Part shown: piece after piece, positions 23,678-35,762 of the stretch
Numbering within the stretch: the first letter of the stretch is position 1
Layout of the letters: every line of letters starts with the position of its first letter
From: Parietaria judaica
Lineage: Eukaryota; Streptophyta; Magnoliopsida; Rosales; Urticaceae
NCBI GenBank assembly: GCA_954871525.1
Contig: OX940862.1
Coordinates: forward strand, 43,703,732 to 43,767,731
Reading direction: 5' to 3'
Length of the DNA stretch: 64,000 nucleotides
The notes under the pieces: generated by a model
Seen by the model: the letters and a program-made list of their open reading frames with translations, nothing else
What the model was told of the DNA's origin: nothing
Databases searched by the model: none
Translations under genes and position numbers: made by a program

Positions 23678-23934
23678 TCTAGAATTAGAGTTGTGGCCCA
23701 CGAAGTCGCGACCCGTCGCGGTCAAAATCGCAAAAATTGCGAAACACGTCGTCGCGACGGGTCGTGATTTCCTGCATCGCGAGACATCGCGAAGTCGCCG
23801 GAAAAATTGAAAAAACACAGCGGCATATGTACCTATTTGTTTCTAATGTTTAATTTTATTAGTTTTTACCCGAATTTAATTATCAAACTTTATCAATTAT
23901 TTCAAATTTATATTTAAATATTTTTATTAAAATT

Positions 23935-24125
23935 TATTAATAATAAGTTTGATTAATATGTTAACTTTTAAATTTGTAACATATTAATAAGTTTGATTTA
24001 TATGTTAGTTTTAAATTTGTAACATATGAATCAGTTTGATTTATATGTTAGTTTTAAATTTGTAACATATGAATCAGTTTGATTTATATGTTAGTTTTTA
24101 ACTTGTAATATATTAATAAGTTAAA
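23935..24125. repeat. ~47-bp tandem repeat, 4 copies, in hAT-2
   Basis: Units contain GTTTGATTTATATGTTAG followed by TTTAAATTTGTAACATAT, starting near 23945, 23992, 24039 and 24086. The two middle copies are nearly identical. Confidence 0.8.
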
Positions 24126-24326
24126 TTTTAACAAATCTAATCCACAAATAAATAAATACGATAAGACGAGATATTTAAAAAAAATTGTATTATTCATATT
24201 GAATATTACAATAATGTAGAAGAGAGCTGTAAATATTCAGTGTAAATATTACAAGATGCCTCACTAAAACCTCTCTTGTAAAACCCTCCTTAGGGACATA
24301 AAACCAAGAGAGGAAAAAGCACATCA

Positions 24327-26230
24327 TTACTCGAGGAACATTGCGTTGAACCTTTTCGTCATTAGCTCCAGTTCGATTGGTTCGGAACGTTTGGCAATCA
24401 CGGGGGGCTGGAAGAACAAATCATTCAACACCAATATTTGCTCGACGTGTGTGTTGGTGGTTGACGCCCGCCGGTCGTTGATGAGATGTTGAGCCGTACT
24501 GAAAACGCTCTCCGAAGCAACGCTGAAAATGTGGATGGACATTATATCCCTCACCATTCTCGCCAATATCAGGAATCTGTCCCTTTGATTCTTCCACCAC
24601 ATAATGACGTCGAACTCGTCGGATTTGTCGTTGAACCGTAGGCCGTAGTAGCGCTTGACTTCTGCCGGTTTGCCTTCCGTGTCGCCCGCCAACGGCGTAG
24701 TGGATGCCCCGCGATGTAGCCATTGCTTGAGTCTCCGGCTAAAGTCTATTCCCGTCTTGGTTGGGCTTTCCATCACTTCCCTTTGATCCTTCTGTGCGTT
24801 GAACTGTGAGAACTGTTTGTCGTATTCACTGTACAATGCGTAAAAAGCTTCATTAACAACATTAACATAATTACGATAATCCGCCATTATGTTTTCTCCG
24901 ATCGCTATCATCATTGGCCCATAAGCATCCGAAAGTCGAGGGTCTAGTATAGCACCGAAGCAAAACGAAAACGGGGGTTGATCCCAATAAGACTTGAATT
25001 TTAAAACCATTCCCGGAATAAGGGAGGAAATAATAGGGTCATTTTTGAATTCTTTAAAAGCGCAGTAATTTGATATAGACCCGAAAGACTATGATTCAAA
25101 GCGGGTCTATTTTGGTTAGAAAAATTTAAAGTAACAGCATAAAAGGGTTTGAGGAATTCGAGGAATTTCTTCGCGGTTGCCCATTCCGCCTCCGTGATCC
25201 GCACCTCGGGAGCGAGTTCCTGTCTGAGGAAGTGGTCCAAAGAAAGCCTCTGTCTACACACAATTGAAATCATTAGATACGTAGAGTTCCATCGTGTATT
25301 ATTATCTAAACCAAACCTATTAGCTTTATGATTGTGGTCTTTACAAAATCGTCTCCACCTATAGGTGGTTTGAGGATTCCGGATCCAATCAACATGCCAC
25401 ATATTTTTTCAACATGGTGTGCAATATGTGCCTCGCCTATTCGTGCAATTAAATTTATTATGTAACAAGCACACCGTTGATGTAAAATATTTTGAATCGG
25501 AGAAGCGGGCAACATTTTTTCCAAGATAGTAACCGCGACGTTGTTGCTTGAGGCATTATCTAAGGTAATGGAAATAACACGATTTTGTTAACCCAAATCA
25601 CCAAAATAATGTAAATGTAAATAATTTATCGGCTATGTTTTTTCCGGTATGGCGACACTCGAAAGGCTATAAATTTAAAAGTCATTGACATGGATTCCAC
25701 TCATCGTCGACGTAATGGGCAGTCAGACTCAAATAATCATTTAAACTTGGACAGCTCCACAAGTCGGTGGTAAAAGCAACTTTTATGCTAGACATTTTGA
25801 AAAAATCGACCAAAAGGTTTTTTTGCATAGCATATGCGGTTTCCATGTCTTGGGTATAAGTCGTACGGGAGAACTGCTGGTATGTCGAATTAATCCTTTG
25901 CATATATCATGTATGATTGGGATTTTCGACAAAACTCAGCGGCACGTCCGTAGAAAGAATCCATTCGAGTGTCCATTTCCGTAAATTAACAGCAGAAAGA
26001 ACACTTACCTGTGATGTGTTTACCTCATCGAGCTCCCCGCTTGGGAAACACACATTTGTGTTTCGGTTCAAGTAGCCGGTTCCCCGGTCCCCCATCCCAT
26101 CTAGGACTTGGCCGCACTTTTTACACGTGGTCAGTTTAACACGCTCGCCTTGCTCGTTGACATGCCGATTTTCATGAAAAAAGTTCCACACCGCAGTCAT
26201 GTTTGGTCGTCCCCACGCCAAGTCATGAGG
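24327..26230 (-). pseudogene. hAT-2 transposase, BED finger to dimerisation domain
   Basis: In protein order: 25907-26221 holds a BED-type zinc finger (TAVWNFFHEN, TCKKCGQVLDGMGDRGTGYL); 25682-25903 holds the region with the first catalytic Asp (AFTTDLWSCPSLNDYLSL); 25306-25524 holds the Cys-His stretch (HQRCACYIINLIARIG); 25001-25402 holds DNNTRWNSTYLMI; and 24327-25010 gives the C-terminal core and dimerisation domain (FCFGAILDPRLSDAYG, FSVASESVFSTAQHLINDRR). A stop near 25904, a broken stretch 25525-25681 and frameshifts near 25320 and 25005 show it is inactive. Plant Ac-type transposases have this domain order and a similar total size. Confidence 0.88.
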
Positions 26231-26812
26231 ATTTAGTCTATTAAAACAAAAGGAAAGTCACAAATTTAAATGTCAGAAAGTTAAATATTAATCATATTGA
26301 TTTAGTTAAATGTCTTAAGGTTAAATAAAAAAGTTAACAAAAATAAAAACGATATTTTTTATGTGTGGAAATAATTAGAAAGCTCTTTTGGACAGAACTC
26401 CCCGAGGTTCCCCGGCCAGATCGACTCGAAAGGTTGGTATGATCTCGCTTTAGGTCCAAGCTTTTCTAGACAGAACTCCCCGAGGTTCCCAGGCTAGATT
26501 GGAGGAGAATGCAAAGTAAACCTTATTTAAAAACCAATCTTTCTAAGACACCAAAATCCAATAAGAACTTTATAATTATCACCACACATACAAATTACCT
26601 TCTTTAATTTTTTTTAACTTATTTAAGTAACCATTTAATTAATTAATTAAACTAAAATGATTAAATGATTATTAAATCTCAAGAAATTCGTTTCTGATGT
26701 GGAAGATCAGTCGGAACCGCAACCACAGAGCATACTAAGACTTTGAAGAGACGTAGCAAATTAATTAATTAAACTAAAATAAAAATGATTACACCGTTGC
26801 CGGACGCAGACG
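26231..26812 (-). other. Probable intron and spacer in hAT-2
   Basis: Reading the minus strand, a pyrimidine-rich TTTGTTTTAATAG immediately precedes the reading frame that leads into the BED finger, which looks like a splice acceptor. The segment also contains a direct repeat of CAGAACTCCCCGAGGTTCCC at about 26392 and 26468. The donor site could not be fixed. Confidence 0.45.
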
Positions 26813-27322
26813 TCAAGCACGTCGAGGACGTTGGACGGAGCCTTCGCCGGTTTCTTGATGGGAACAGAGAGGAGAACCATCGTCGTACGAGCCAACAACG
26901 AAGGAATGGTGCGGAGTCGGAAGGTCCTCCTCGGCAAGATTGCGTCTTTGAGGCGGTTCCTCCATTGGTTGAGTTTCGTCCTCCTCGCGGTCGTCGGCGG
27001 ATTCGCCTTGAAACATGAGTTCGAAAAATGGATCGGTGGTTCTCGTCTCCCTACATTGACATACCGCGTCGACCATTGATGCGGGCACACGCGTCGGATT
27101 GGCGTCGTGCGCGCCCATTGCCCGGACTAGACTAGGTCTTAGAGACCGAACGGTATCGTCGGGATAATCTGGATTTGGTGGGGAGGGAAATATTTCTTGC
27201 GGTAGCATAACGGGAATGTAGCCCTCGGGCGTAGGTTGCGATATATACCCGACTAGAAATTGGGGTCGCAAATCCCTAGCCGCCCATCGACCCCCGGAGC
27301 TACCACCGCTTCTTCGAGACAT
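26813..27322 (-). pseudogene. hAT-2 transposase N-terminal exon
   Basis: A 169-codon frame begins MSRRSGGSSGGRWAARDL, the start shared with the short protein at 21396-21671. The rest (proline-rich, then acidic around GESADDREEDETQP) has no catalytic motif and resembles the poorly conserved N-terminal tail of hAT proteins. It is assigned to the transposase by position inside the element and by the shared start. Without the downstream parts intact it cannot give an active enzyme. Confidence 0.55.
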
Positions 27323-27822
27323 AATGGGAAATTTGAGAACTTGAAAGGTTTAGAGGGAAATAACTTAGAGAGTTGAGAGAATTTTAGAGAGATATGGAAG
27401 ATTGTTGGTGAGGAAATGAGGGTGGGAGATGTGGTATTTATAGGATTTGAGGAGAGAGTTGGGTGGGTGAATAATTATTGAGGTGGGTGAAGTGGGTGAA
27501 TAATGTTGGGGGAAAAATATTGAAATTTGAAATTTTGGGATTGGAATTCGAGTAAAATGGGTAAAAATTGTGGCTGGGTGATAAATTTCGGGTAAAAAAA
27601 TGTGTTATTTATGCCACAAAAAGACAAAATCACGCGGATCACAAATCTGGGCCGTTGGATGGCTTCACGTGGATCGTCATCCAATGAGTCGCGACGCGCG
27701 CCCAAGTTGCGACGAATCGCGACTTTTGCCACAAAATCGCGATTCGTCTCGATTCCCCGAGAATCGTCGTGACGCGTCGCGACGCCTGACAAAGCGTTGT
27801 GACCCACAACTCTATCTAGAAT

Positions 27823-28522
27823 AGAGGTATATTGGAGTTATGACTAGGTCAAACTTGCTTGATTTGACACATATGCATTTGAAAAGTTGCCATGTTGACA
27901 AGTTAATGCGTGTCTACTTTTCACTTGAAGTAGGTGTCTTGGACTGTCCTCCAATTGATATGTGGCGTTTAATATAATTGAAAAAAAAACGTTTTGAAAC
28001 ATACGCAAGATGTAAAATGGTTTGGTACTTATGCCATGACAAATTTGTTTTGGATTATGCTGAGGAAAATATGTTACTTCGTGGTACTTTTCATTATTAG
28101 CCTTTTAATTAAATTAATTTACACACATTAAATACAGAAATATTTATATATTCAAGTTATTATCATTAGTACGGTAGACTCCCTTAACTTCAAAAAAAAA
28201 AAAAATACCTTCGGTTTTCAGTTTTTATTCCCCATTTATCACTATTGGTGTTTCCTTTTTTTATTTTTTTATTAAATATAGTTGGTGGTACAAGTTAAAA
28301 AAAAGTGATAATTTGACTTAAAATAAAAATAAGTACTGATATCTCCAACTTTGGCTCGTCACACATGTAATTTAATGTCTGAACAATAACAACGTAAAAG
28401 AGAAATAATTTTTTTTTTAATATTAACCTCTTTAATCCTTTCACTATTCTAAATTATGCGGATATGATTTTAGATAACTTTATAATATTTATGCTATTAT
28501 CATTATCTTTTGTTTTTATTAG
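27823..28522. other. AT-rich spacer, nothing recognised
   Basis: No frame, repeat unit or element boundary is evident between the hAT-2 duplication and the next MITE. Confidence 0.4.
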
Positions 28523-28530
28523 CTATAGAC

Positions 28531-29558
28531 TAAAAGTGTCGAGTGGGCCGGGGCGGGCTGGCCCGACCCACAACCCGTTAAGCCCAAATGTTGAACAGGG
28601 CAGGCTTGATCTGCCCCGTTTAATATGCGGGTTTTGAAAAAGATATCAACGCCCACCACGGTCCATGAATCCGAACCCGCAATGTCACGAGGCGGGGCGG
28701 GGAAGGCTCTTATGAGTCGAATTTATTGGGCTTTTACGGGTCGAATTTAGTGAGTTTTTCACAAATCAAAATGGGTTGGATTTTACGAAGAGCGATACTT
28801 TACGAATTTATTTTATTAAGAATTCTACAAGATGTTGTGGGCATTTAATGAACAGTAACACCTTCAATATTTTTTTATTTTTTATTTTTTGTATTTGCTC
28901 GATATTCGAATATTGTAAAGTTGAAACTAGTGAATATGAAGTGGAAATGATTGATTATATATGAAAGAGATTAATGAACTGTCAAATCGAAGGTCTGCAA
29001 CTAGTGAGGTGTGAAACTAGTGAATAATGATATTGATTAGTTAGTTATGAAATTTATTGGCGAATTATAACATGAAAGTTTAAAATTAATGAATGTCGAA
29101 TTGACTCGTGAATTCCAAGATGTAGAGGTTAAATAGTGAATATGAACGTGATAAGTGAATAATAAATGAGAATGAAGGATTTTGAAATTAGTTATTGACT
29201 GTAAAATTAGAATAGTGATTTAGTAAATTGTCCAGTAATTATAAATTATAAAATTGAAACTAGTGAAATACGATTTGTATGGGGTTTTAAACGGGACGGG
29301 GCGGGTTGGCCAGGTGACAGGTTTATGTGGGTTTTGGGGCAGGGCGGCGGGTTCTTAAACATGGCGGTGCGGGCTTTTGAACGGGGTGGGGCAGGGCGTA
29401 CTTTTTAGGCGAGGCGGATCTAAGAAAGCATAACCCAACCTAATTCGTTTGGTAAGTGCAAACTTAGCACGACCCACAAAAGAACGAAACGGGGTGGGAC
29501 ACACCCGCTTTTTTTACGAGTCAGAGCGGGTGGTCTGGACCGGCCGGCGACACCTCTA
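28531..29558. mobile_element. hAT-like MITE with GGGCGG-rich ends
   Basis: The 1028-bp non-coding element has imperfect inverted ends (TAAAAGTGTCG at left, the reverse of CGACACCTCTA at right) and an 8-bp duplication matching at 7 of 8 (CTATAGAC, CTGTAGAC). About 150-250 bp at each end are packed with GGGCGGG and GGCCCGACCC words, while the middle is AT-rich. The only frame inside (62 codons) has no domain. The 8-bp duplication points to hAT transposase in trans. Confidence 0.8.
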
Positions 29559-29566
29559 CTGTAGAC

Positions 29567-30243
29567 GAGATACCAGAGTATAAATATATAATATAGATCA
29601 TCACAAACTTGAATTTAAAGTTTATTTTTTTTAAAACACAACCTTTATTATTTATATATTTTTAAACACAAACTTTATGGCTTGACTTAATTGGCACAAA
29701 AAGTCAAAAGTTGTTCCTAGTTGTTGACCTAACGCACAAAAGGCCAAAAGCATTTTCTTATCTAAAATTTTCTTTTCTTTTCCATTAAACTTTTCAAATC
29801 ATAAACATAACTATTAATTATAAGCTTCCAAGATATGCATAGTGGCTTCTAACATGTAAGGTATTCTTTCCCTAGCCGCCCAAAATAGTGTCTAAAGTAG
29901 AAACATAATGGACCACTCATATTGTCTCGCTTGTGTTGTCTACCTGCAAGACCATTTCCTAGCGAGTAATCCAAAAGTAATTCTTTGTTAGTATTATTTT
30001 ATGCTTTTTTTTTTATATATAAATTAGCGATACGTTTTTCTTTTTTTCTTTGTCAATGATTAAACTAAAAAATAAAAAAAATATATACATAATGATAGAA
30101 GCATATAAAAAATAAGAGAATTCAGTAAAAATAAAACATAATATCTTCGTGTTGATACTTTTTATTAGGACTCACGAATTAAAATTAAAAATAGTGGTTC
30201 GAACTAGAGAGAAACAAGACATTTTTCACGCAAACGATTATCT
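29567..30243. other. AT-rich spacer, nothing recognised
   Basis: No gene or repeat was identified. A short word pair (CACAACTTTATT-like blocks around 29640-29680) is too weak to call. Confidence 0.35.
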
Positions 30244-30251
30244 CTTTGAAT

Positions 30252-30825
30252 TAAGGGTGAGCATTTTAGACCCAATCCGATGGTCCAACTCAATCCGTTA
30301 GAGACCCGACTCCAATCTAACCCGCCTAATTTTACCCGCTCAAAGTTAGGTCGGATCGGGCCGGACCCGACTATTATTCGGGTCGGGGTCGGGTCCAAAA
30401 CCTTGGGTCAGGTCATGGTCTCCGACCCGACCAATATAATAAATACATATTTCATATTAATTTTTATTCAAGTAGTGTAATCTGTAATCTTTTAAAAAAT
30501 TTCATTCTCAAATTTATTTACAATTAAAGACCATTCAATCTCCCATTTTCATGTTTTACATTGTTTAGTGTATGTTTGTTTGATTAAATTTGTTTGGGGC
30601 ATTTTTACTTGAATTTTGAGTTACATTGATGCATTTTTTTCATATTATTTTTTGTTATATAAGATTAAATTTTAATTAATCGGGCCATGGCGACCCAAAC
30701 CAACCCAACCCGATTTTTATCGGGTCGGTTTGGTTCAAGCATTGAAAAATTTTGGGTCGGATCGGGCTTTTTTTTAGGAACCCTAAATGATCGGGGCGGC
30801 CCAACCCAACCCATGCTCAGCCCTA
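30252..30825. mobile_element. hAT-like MITE with GGGTCGG-rich ends
   Basis: The 574-bp non-coding element starts TAAGGGTGAGCAT and ends ATGCTCAGCCCTA, with an 8-bp duplication at 7 of 8 bases (CTTTGAAT, CTTTGGAT). The ends are rich in GGTCGGATCGGG and CGACCCAAAC words. The core is AT-rich. Confidence 0.82.
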
Positions 30826-30833
30826 CTTTGGAT

Positions 30834-31440
30834 CTTCAAAACCAACAAAGATAACAGAGATAATCGCCAATATTTTTTGCTGGAAAGGATAAGTATTATG
30901 GTTGTGTTTGGCGAGTAGACAGATAAAGAGGTCTAAAACCCTATTCTGCACCGAAAATGGTTTATTTTAGAGAAATTCATTATCTAGTAACAAATTTTGG
31001 TTAAAATCAAAATTTGATAGCGAAATTTTCAAAGTTAAAAAAAATAGTAAAATCTTTTGTTTACTTCATGTTTCAGCATTTTCACTTTAATTTCCTCCAA
31101 CACCGAATCTTTAGATGATATCTAGAGACTTGAGTTGGAAACATTGAACCCATTTGTATCCTCGATTTTGCCCTTTTCACTTTAATCTCCTCCAACACCG
31201 AACCCTCAGATCTCTTCATCAACGCTCCAATATGATTGAAACATGAACCCCCTTCGTAACCGACCTAACGCCGTTTCCGTAATCCACATCTCAAGGTCAT
31301 CTATTTTTTTAAATTTCTATTTTGGCTCGTGCTCATGTATATTGCATTTGATATTCCTGTTCCAAAGTTTCAAACTTTAGATTTTAGAGTTCAAAATGCG
31401 GTAGATTTACATTGTTATGGTTAGGTTTTGTAAAGGATAT
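30834..31440. other. Spacer with a duplicated CTCCAACACCGAA block
   Basis: No gene was seen. A ~45-bp block with CACTTTAATTTCCTCCAACA occurs at 31080 and again, diverged, at 31168. Confidence 0.4.
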
Positions 31441-32790
31441 ATCTATAGATTCAGAGGACTTTGGTGATCACATGCAAAGATTGGATTCCAACGTCGAACT
31501 CGGTGAATTGTGACTAATTTTGGTGTAAGGGAATGGAGAATCGCCACGGCCCCTTGTTTTCTAAGTTCGAGGTTGAAATAACCGAAGTCGGTATTTTCAT
31601 CCCTGAGCTCAATGTTTTTACGAATAAGTAGTAAACTCGCATTTAGAAATTTAACACCAAAGTCGTTGATAATATCCTCGAATGAGTAGGATCTCAAGTC
31701 GATGATTTCAAAACCGAATTTGGTCTATATCCCCGAATAACTAGATCTGAAGTTGGGGTTACTTTATTCGAATTTGGTGTTGCTATCACCGAACAATTAC
31801 TTAACCCGAAGTCGAACATATAAACTTCGTCTTTGGCGATCTTAATCCTAACAGACATTAGACCATATCCGATTTAATTCATATCTCATTTAAGTCCTGA
31901 AGCGTCCGGAGAAAAACCTTACGCACTCTGGGTGTTGAATCTTGACCAGATTCCACAGTCCGAAGTGTAAATCTCTAATCATGCTTATCATATTATCATG
32001 CTCTAGTATAGGTCTGAATATATATTCGTTGCTTAACCATGGCTTTCCCTGTCATGATAAAGAGATGATGGTTGTGGAATATTTATTATCAAACAGAAGA
32101 AGCATTTTCTTTTTCGCAAGAAATTAGGCGAAGTCGCCATGGAGAAAATAGCCAAATTTTTAAGCGCAGTGGGCAGACGATGTCTTTTACCAACGTGTTT
32201 CATGAAACTTCTAGTTTACTTAGTATTTGTATATTAAACTTTTCATTTTATCTATAATATGGGAAAACAAGTCCATTACAATACGGCTACAAAGAAAAGC
32301 ACAGATTTGTTACCCCAACAGACTCTAAGAAGCGAAGGAAAAGACGAACGATTCCAATACGGCTATACAAAAAACACAACTTCATTATCCCCAAAGAACT
32401 CTAAGAAGTGAAAGAACATATGAAATGAGAGTCATATGTGACCTATAACGTGAATTATCAAGTCTTTAGACAATGTTCTATCCTATGTGACTACTGAAGA
32501 GAAATCGTTGACCTACCATTTTAATGCCCGTTACAGACCGTCGCATGATTTACGAACCATATCAAGGATAAGAACAACATGTCATTAATTTAAAAACAAA
32601 ATTAGGGAGTATTAACACCGGCTTCTCAGAAGATTTTCTCTGAATTTGGATATAATTTCACCAAATTTGGTTTTAATATCACCAAGTTTGGAGTTTATTT
32701 AGCATTACCAAATCATGCTCTATGTCATTTACGAACTCGTGAAATTCTCCTCAAACTTTGGAGTTTTACATACGAAATCGGTATTACTAT
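31441..32790. repeat. Degenerate ~23-bp repeats left of an L1 LTR
   Basis: Between about 31490 and 31850 and again at 32620-32790, words such as GAATTTGGTGTTGCTATCAC (near 31770) and GAAATCGGTATTACTATTG (near 32774) recur at about 23-bp spacing with much variation. Two overlapping blocks around 32280-32410 (AATACGGCTA..) are a further diverged pair. No gene was seen. Confidence 0.5.
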
Positions 32791-32811
32791 TGTTGGACGT
32801 ATCTGCTAAAT

Positions 32812-32925
32812 ATGCCCTGTAATTCATATGCTAATACTACTTGTTTAAGTTTGTGGTTATTCCTATATGCCGTATAATTCATATGCTAATACTACTTGTT
32901 TAAGTTTGTGGTTATTCCTTCTCTA
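32812..32925. repeat. ~57-bp tandem duplication in L1 LTR
   Basis: Two nearly identical head-to-tail copies contain CATATGCTAATACTACTTG. The close match implies a recent event. Confidence 0.85.
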
Positions 32926-34288
32926 TTGAAGATTAGGTTTATGGTTATTCAGTTGTTCTCATCACTATCATGAATGTTTTCAATCCTTAGTTTTTATACT
33001 TTGCAATTGTGTTATGTTATCACACTGGGTCTATGTGAGGAGGTTTAACATCACATTATAACATAGCTAAAATAAATATGTCCATAGTTCAAATTGTTGG
33101 TGGGAACTTCTCATCGTGAAAAACTATTGATAAAATTATTGGCATCAAATGTGATGATCTATTAGTGGATGAGGGTGCTAGTCCGCACTGTTGAGTCTAT
33201 ATCAAGTATGAAGTGTCTTCATATTGGATAAGACTACACTTTAATTGAAAGTCATCATTCTGTCAATGATGACTAGAAAATAAATTCAAAATAATGATTA
33301 GATGGAATCAGATGATGTTTTGAGCTATTATGAGTTTGTACGATTCAAGTTATACGATCTTTGATTTAATCGTTAGATTTTACACGAGTACTCCCAACAC
33401 TTTTATTTTTGGATCGGACGGTTAACCGTTACAAACTGCATAATTACATAAATGGACAATAACTTTATGTTTTCCTTATTATGATTTGTAGGAAGCAAAT
33501 AAATTCTCATCCGGAACTTAATGAATTCGTAAATCATTAAGTGAGTAATTTGCAATAATCATGAAATAAGATAGTGTCGTCTAAAAGTTATACGAGAATC
33601 ACCTTAAGAAACAAAAATCATAATAATACAAAAACTTGGATTCTAGCAATCTGATTGAATCAATAGACTCCTGATTGAGGAAGATATAATCAACATGTAC
33701 TAAAGAGTTCAACTTCGAGCTATAGTGGAATGTTACCGAAGTTGGTGAAAGTCCTTCACTTTCACTGAAGCTTAAGTACGTGTGTCCCTTTGTCCATATT
33801 ATAGCTTTATAAGTTCGACATCGCAAATAATTTTTTTTATAACATAGAATAAAACCACTCAGAAAAGATTTGTGGCCATAGTCACAAAAAGCACTAATTA
33901 CCCTAAATATGGTAAAAGTACCAATTTGTTTGTCAAACATAGAAAGTTTAAAAATATGAATGCATTTAATTTCTGCAAGCCCTAAGGGTGTAGGAAATTA
34001 AATTCTGATGAATTTATCCATTTGAATCATGCCATTCTGACAAACGGTATGAGATTATGACAATAATGGTTTTCGGCCGAGAGCCCAAAAGGACATTGTT
34101 ATTTAAATTGAAATATGGGAAAATTTAAATATTTGAATTATTCTTGGAATATTTAAATAATATAATTGTTAAATTAATTTTCAAAAATAATGAAGGCAAT
34201 TTTATTTAAGTATAATCTTGAAAATAATAAGTTTTGATTAATTAAATCTTATGTGATATTTTCTAAAAGATTTAGTTTGGATTTATGA

Positions 34289-34412
34289 GAGTGGATATCT
34301 TCAGGTTATTGAGATAACCTCTCAAATTTAGTTAAGATTTAAAAGATTTAGTTTAAATCCAATCTTAGAGTGGATATCTTCAGGTTATTGAGATAACCTC
34401 TCAAATTGGTTG
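34289..34412. repeat. ~85-bp spaced duplication in L1 LTR
   Basis: The block GAGTGGATATCTTCAGGTTA with its continuation AGATAACCTCTCAAATT occurs twice without visible difference in the shared ~42 bp, about 85 bp apart. Confidence 0.85.
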
Positions 34413-35036
34413 AGGGCATTTTTAAAAGTGGTTGGATTTATTCCCAACGAATACAAGAGTCGCGAAACCTGAAATCACTAGTGATTCTCTTCAAAAAAAA
34501 TTACCCTTCTCTCTCAATAATATTTCTGCGATTTACTCTGGGTCCTAAATACCGGAGAATGCGATTTAGGGTTTAGGATTCTATTCATTGGGAATCCACA
34601 CATCCCGGTAGTCAAGATCCGGAGAATACATTGGAAGACACATGAAAGCTATCTTCGAAGATTCAACCAAGAAGAAACTCGCAGAGGGTAATTCAATATA
34701 ACCAAGAACGAGAAAAGGAAGCAAGAACGGGGTTCAAAATTGTGCGTCGAGAAACATGAATCGAAAAGGTATGCAATTGATTCACTAATTACAATAGTTA
34801 TTTATTAAACACTTAAATCTCAATCAATGCATTTAATGATAAACGAAATTTATCAAAAATTATTTGTCAAGATCGGGATAACTAATTTTTGAATTTTGTA
34901 TAATATGATTAGGTAACATGAATTGTTAGTATGAGACTCTAATTTCTATAAAATTATATTTTAAGGGTTACCCTAAGCGTGTGTACAGTGATCGAATCTT
35001 AATTAGAGGGGATTCGCGAGAATCAGACTCCTAACA

Positions 35037-35740
35037 ATTGCACCAAAATTCGGTCTTATAATCACACCCGATGTCGATAATATTAACTCCTAAATTTTTA
35101 CTCTATCATAATCGAATACGGGGTTATTATCACAGACATCGGTTCTAATAACACCGATTTCAGGGAAGATTCTCACCATTTTTAGGGAATCTAAAACATG
35201 AGTCGGGATTGCAAACACCGTAGACAATTTTGATAACACTGACTTTTAGTATAAAAAAAATGAGTTCAAGGTTGGAAACACTGACTGTGGTGCTAAGAAC
35301 TTCATGCATGCTAACACCGTACTCCGAAAACTCAAGCACCTAATATCTAAGCTTATCGTATTCCAAAGAAAAAAATAGGGTTTACAACTCATACAAGAGA
35401 CCTGGTTGTTCGTGCTTTGCAATGGCGCCGCGACGTGTTTTGGGACACGAACGTCGCTGAAAGCTATGCACCACCATGTTCCCCGCCGGCAAAGATAAAA
35501 TTGGCCACAAATAAACTATTCTTTGAACTGATCCACCAACACGAAGAAAAAATGGAACTTCGGATGTTTTTAAGAAATTATCGTAAATGAATGTTGTTCG
35601 ATTCTCAATTCTCTTCTTTTTTATGTAAATTTACAAAATGGGAAGCAAACAGTAAACGTCGTATAGAAAATATACAAATATATTACAAGTCAAATATACA
35701 TGAGATAAAAATAATTGAATAAAAATATATCACAAGTTAG
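35037..35740. repeat. Degenerate repeats, then spacer
   Basis: 35037-35330 carries the same ~23-bp degenerate units (ATCGAATACGGGGTTATTAT, ACATCGGTTCTAATAACACC). From 35340 to 35740 nothing was recognised except GTAAACGT at 35652, a 7 of 8 match to the bases following hAT-3, noted below as a possible left target duplication. Confidence 0.4.
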
Positions 35741-35762
35741 AAAATTACCCGGCATATTATAA

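Larger units (their letters stand above)
23686..27814 (-). mobile_element. hAT-2: full-length hAT transposon, decayed
   Basis: The 4129-bp element begins TAGAGTTGTGG and ends CCACAACTCTA, with a perfect 8-bp target duplication TCTAGAAT (23678-23685 and 27815-27822). Sub-terminal 250-bp zones are full of GTCGCGAC and CGCGAC words, probable transposase binding sites by analogy with other hAT elements. The transposase lies on the minus strand in several frames. An untranslated segment with four 47-bp repeats lies just inside the left end. Confidence 0.92.
32791..35036 (+). mobile_element. Isolated L1 LTR (2246 bp)
   Basis: It starts TGTTGGACGTATCTGC and ends GAATCAGACTCCTAACA, and is the forward counterpart of 44594-46786. 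It has no primer site, polypurine tract or coding region beside it. The flanking 5-mers (ACTAT, ATTGC) do not match, so the insertion event cannot be confirmed. Two internal tandem duplications occur: ~57 bp at 32812-32925 and ~85 bp at 34289-34412. Confidence 0.75.

Noticed and set aside
32786..35041. 5-bp target duplication for the L1 LTR at 32791
   Set aside because: Flanks ACTAT and ATTGC do not match, so no duplication is claimed.
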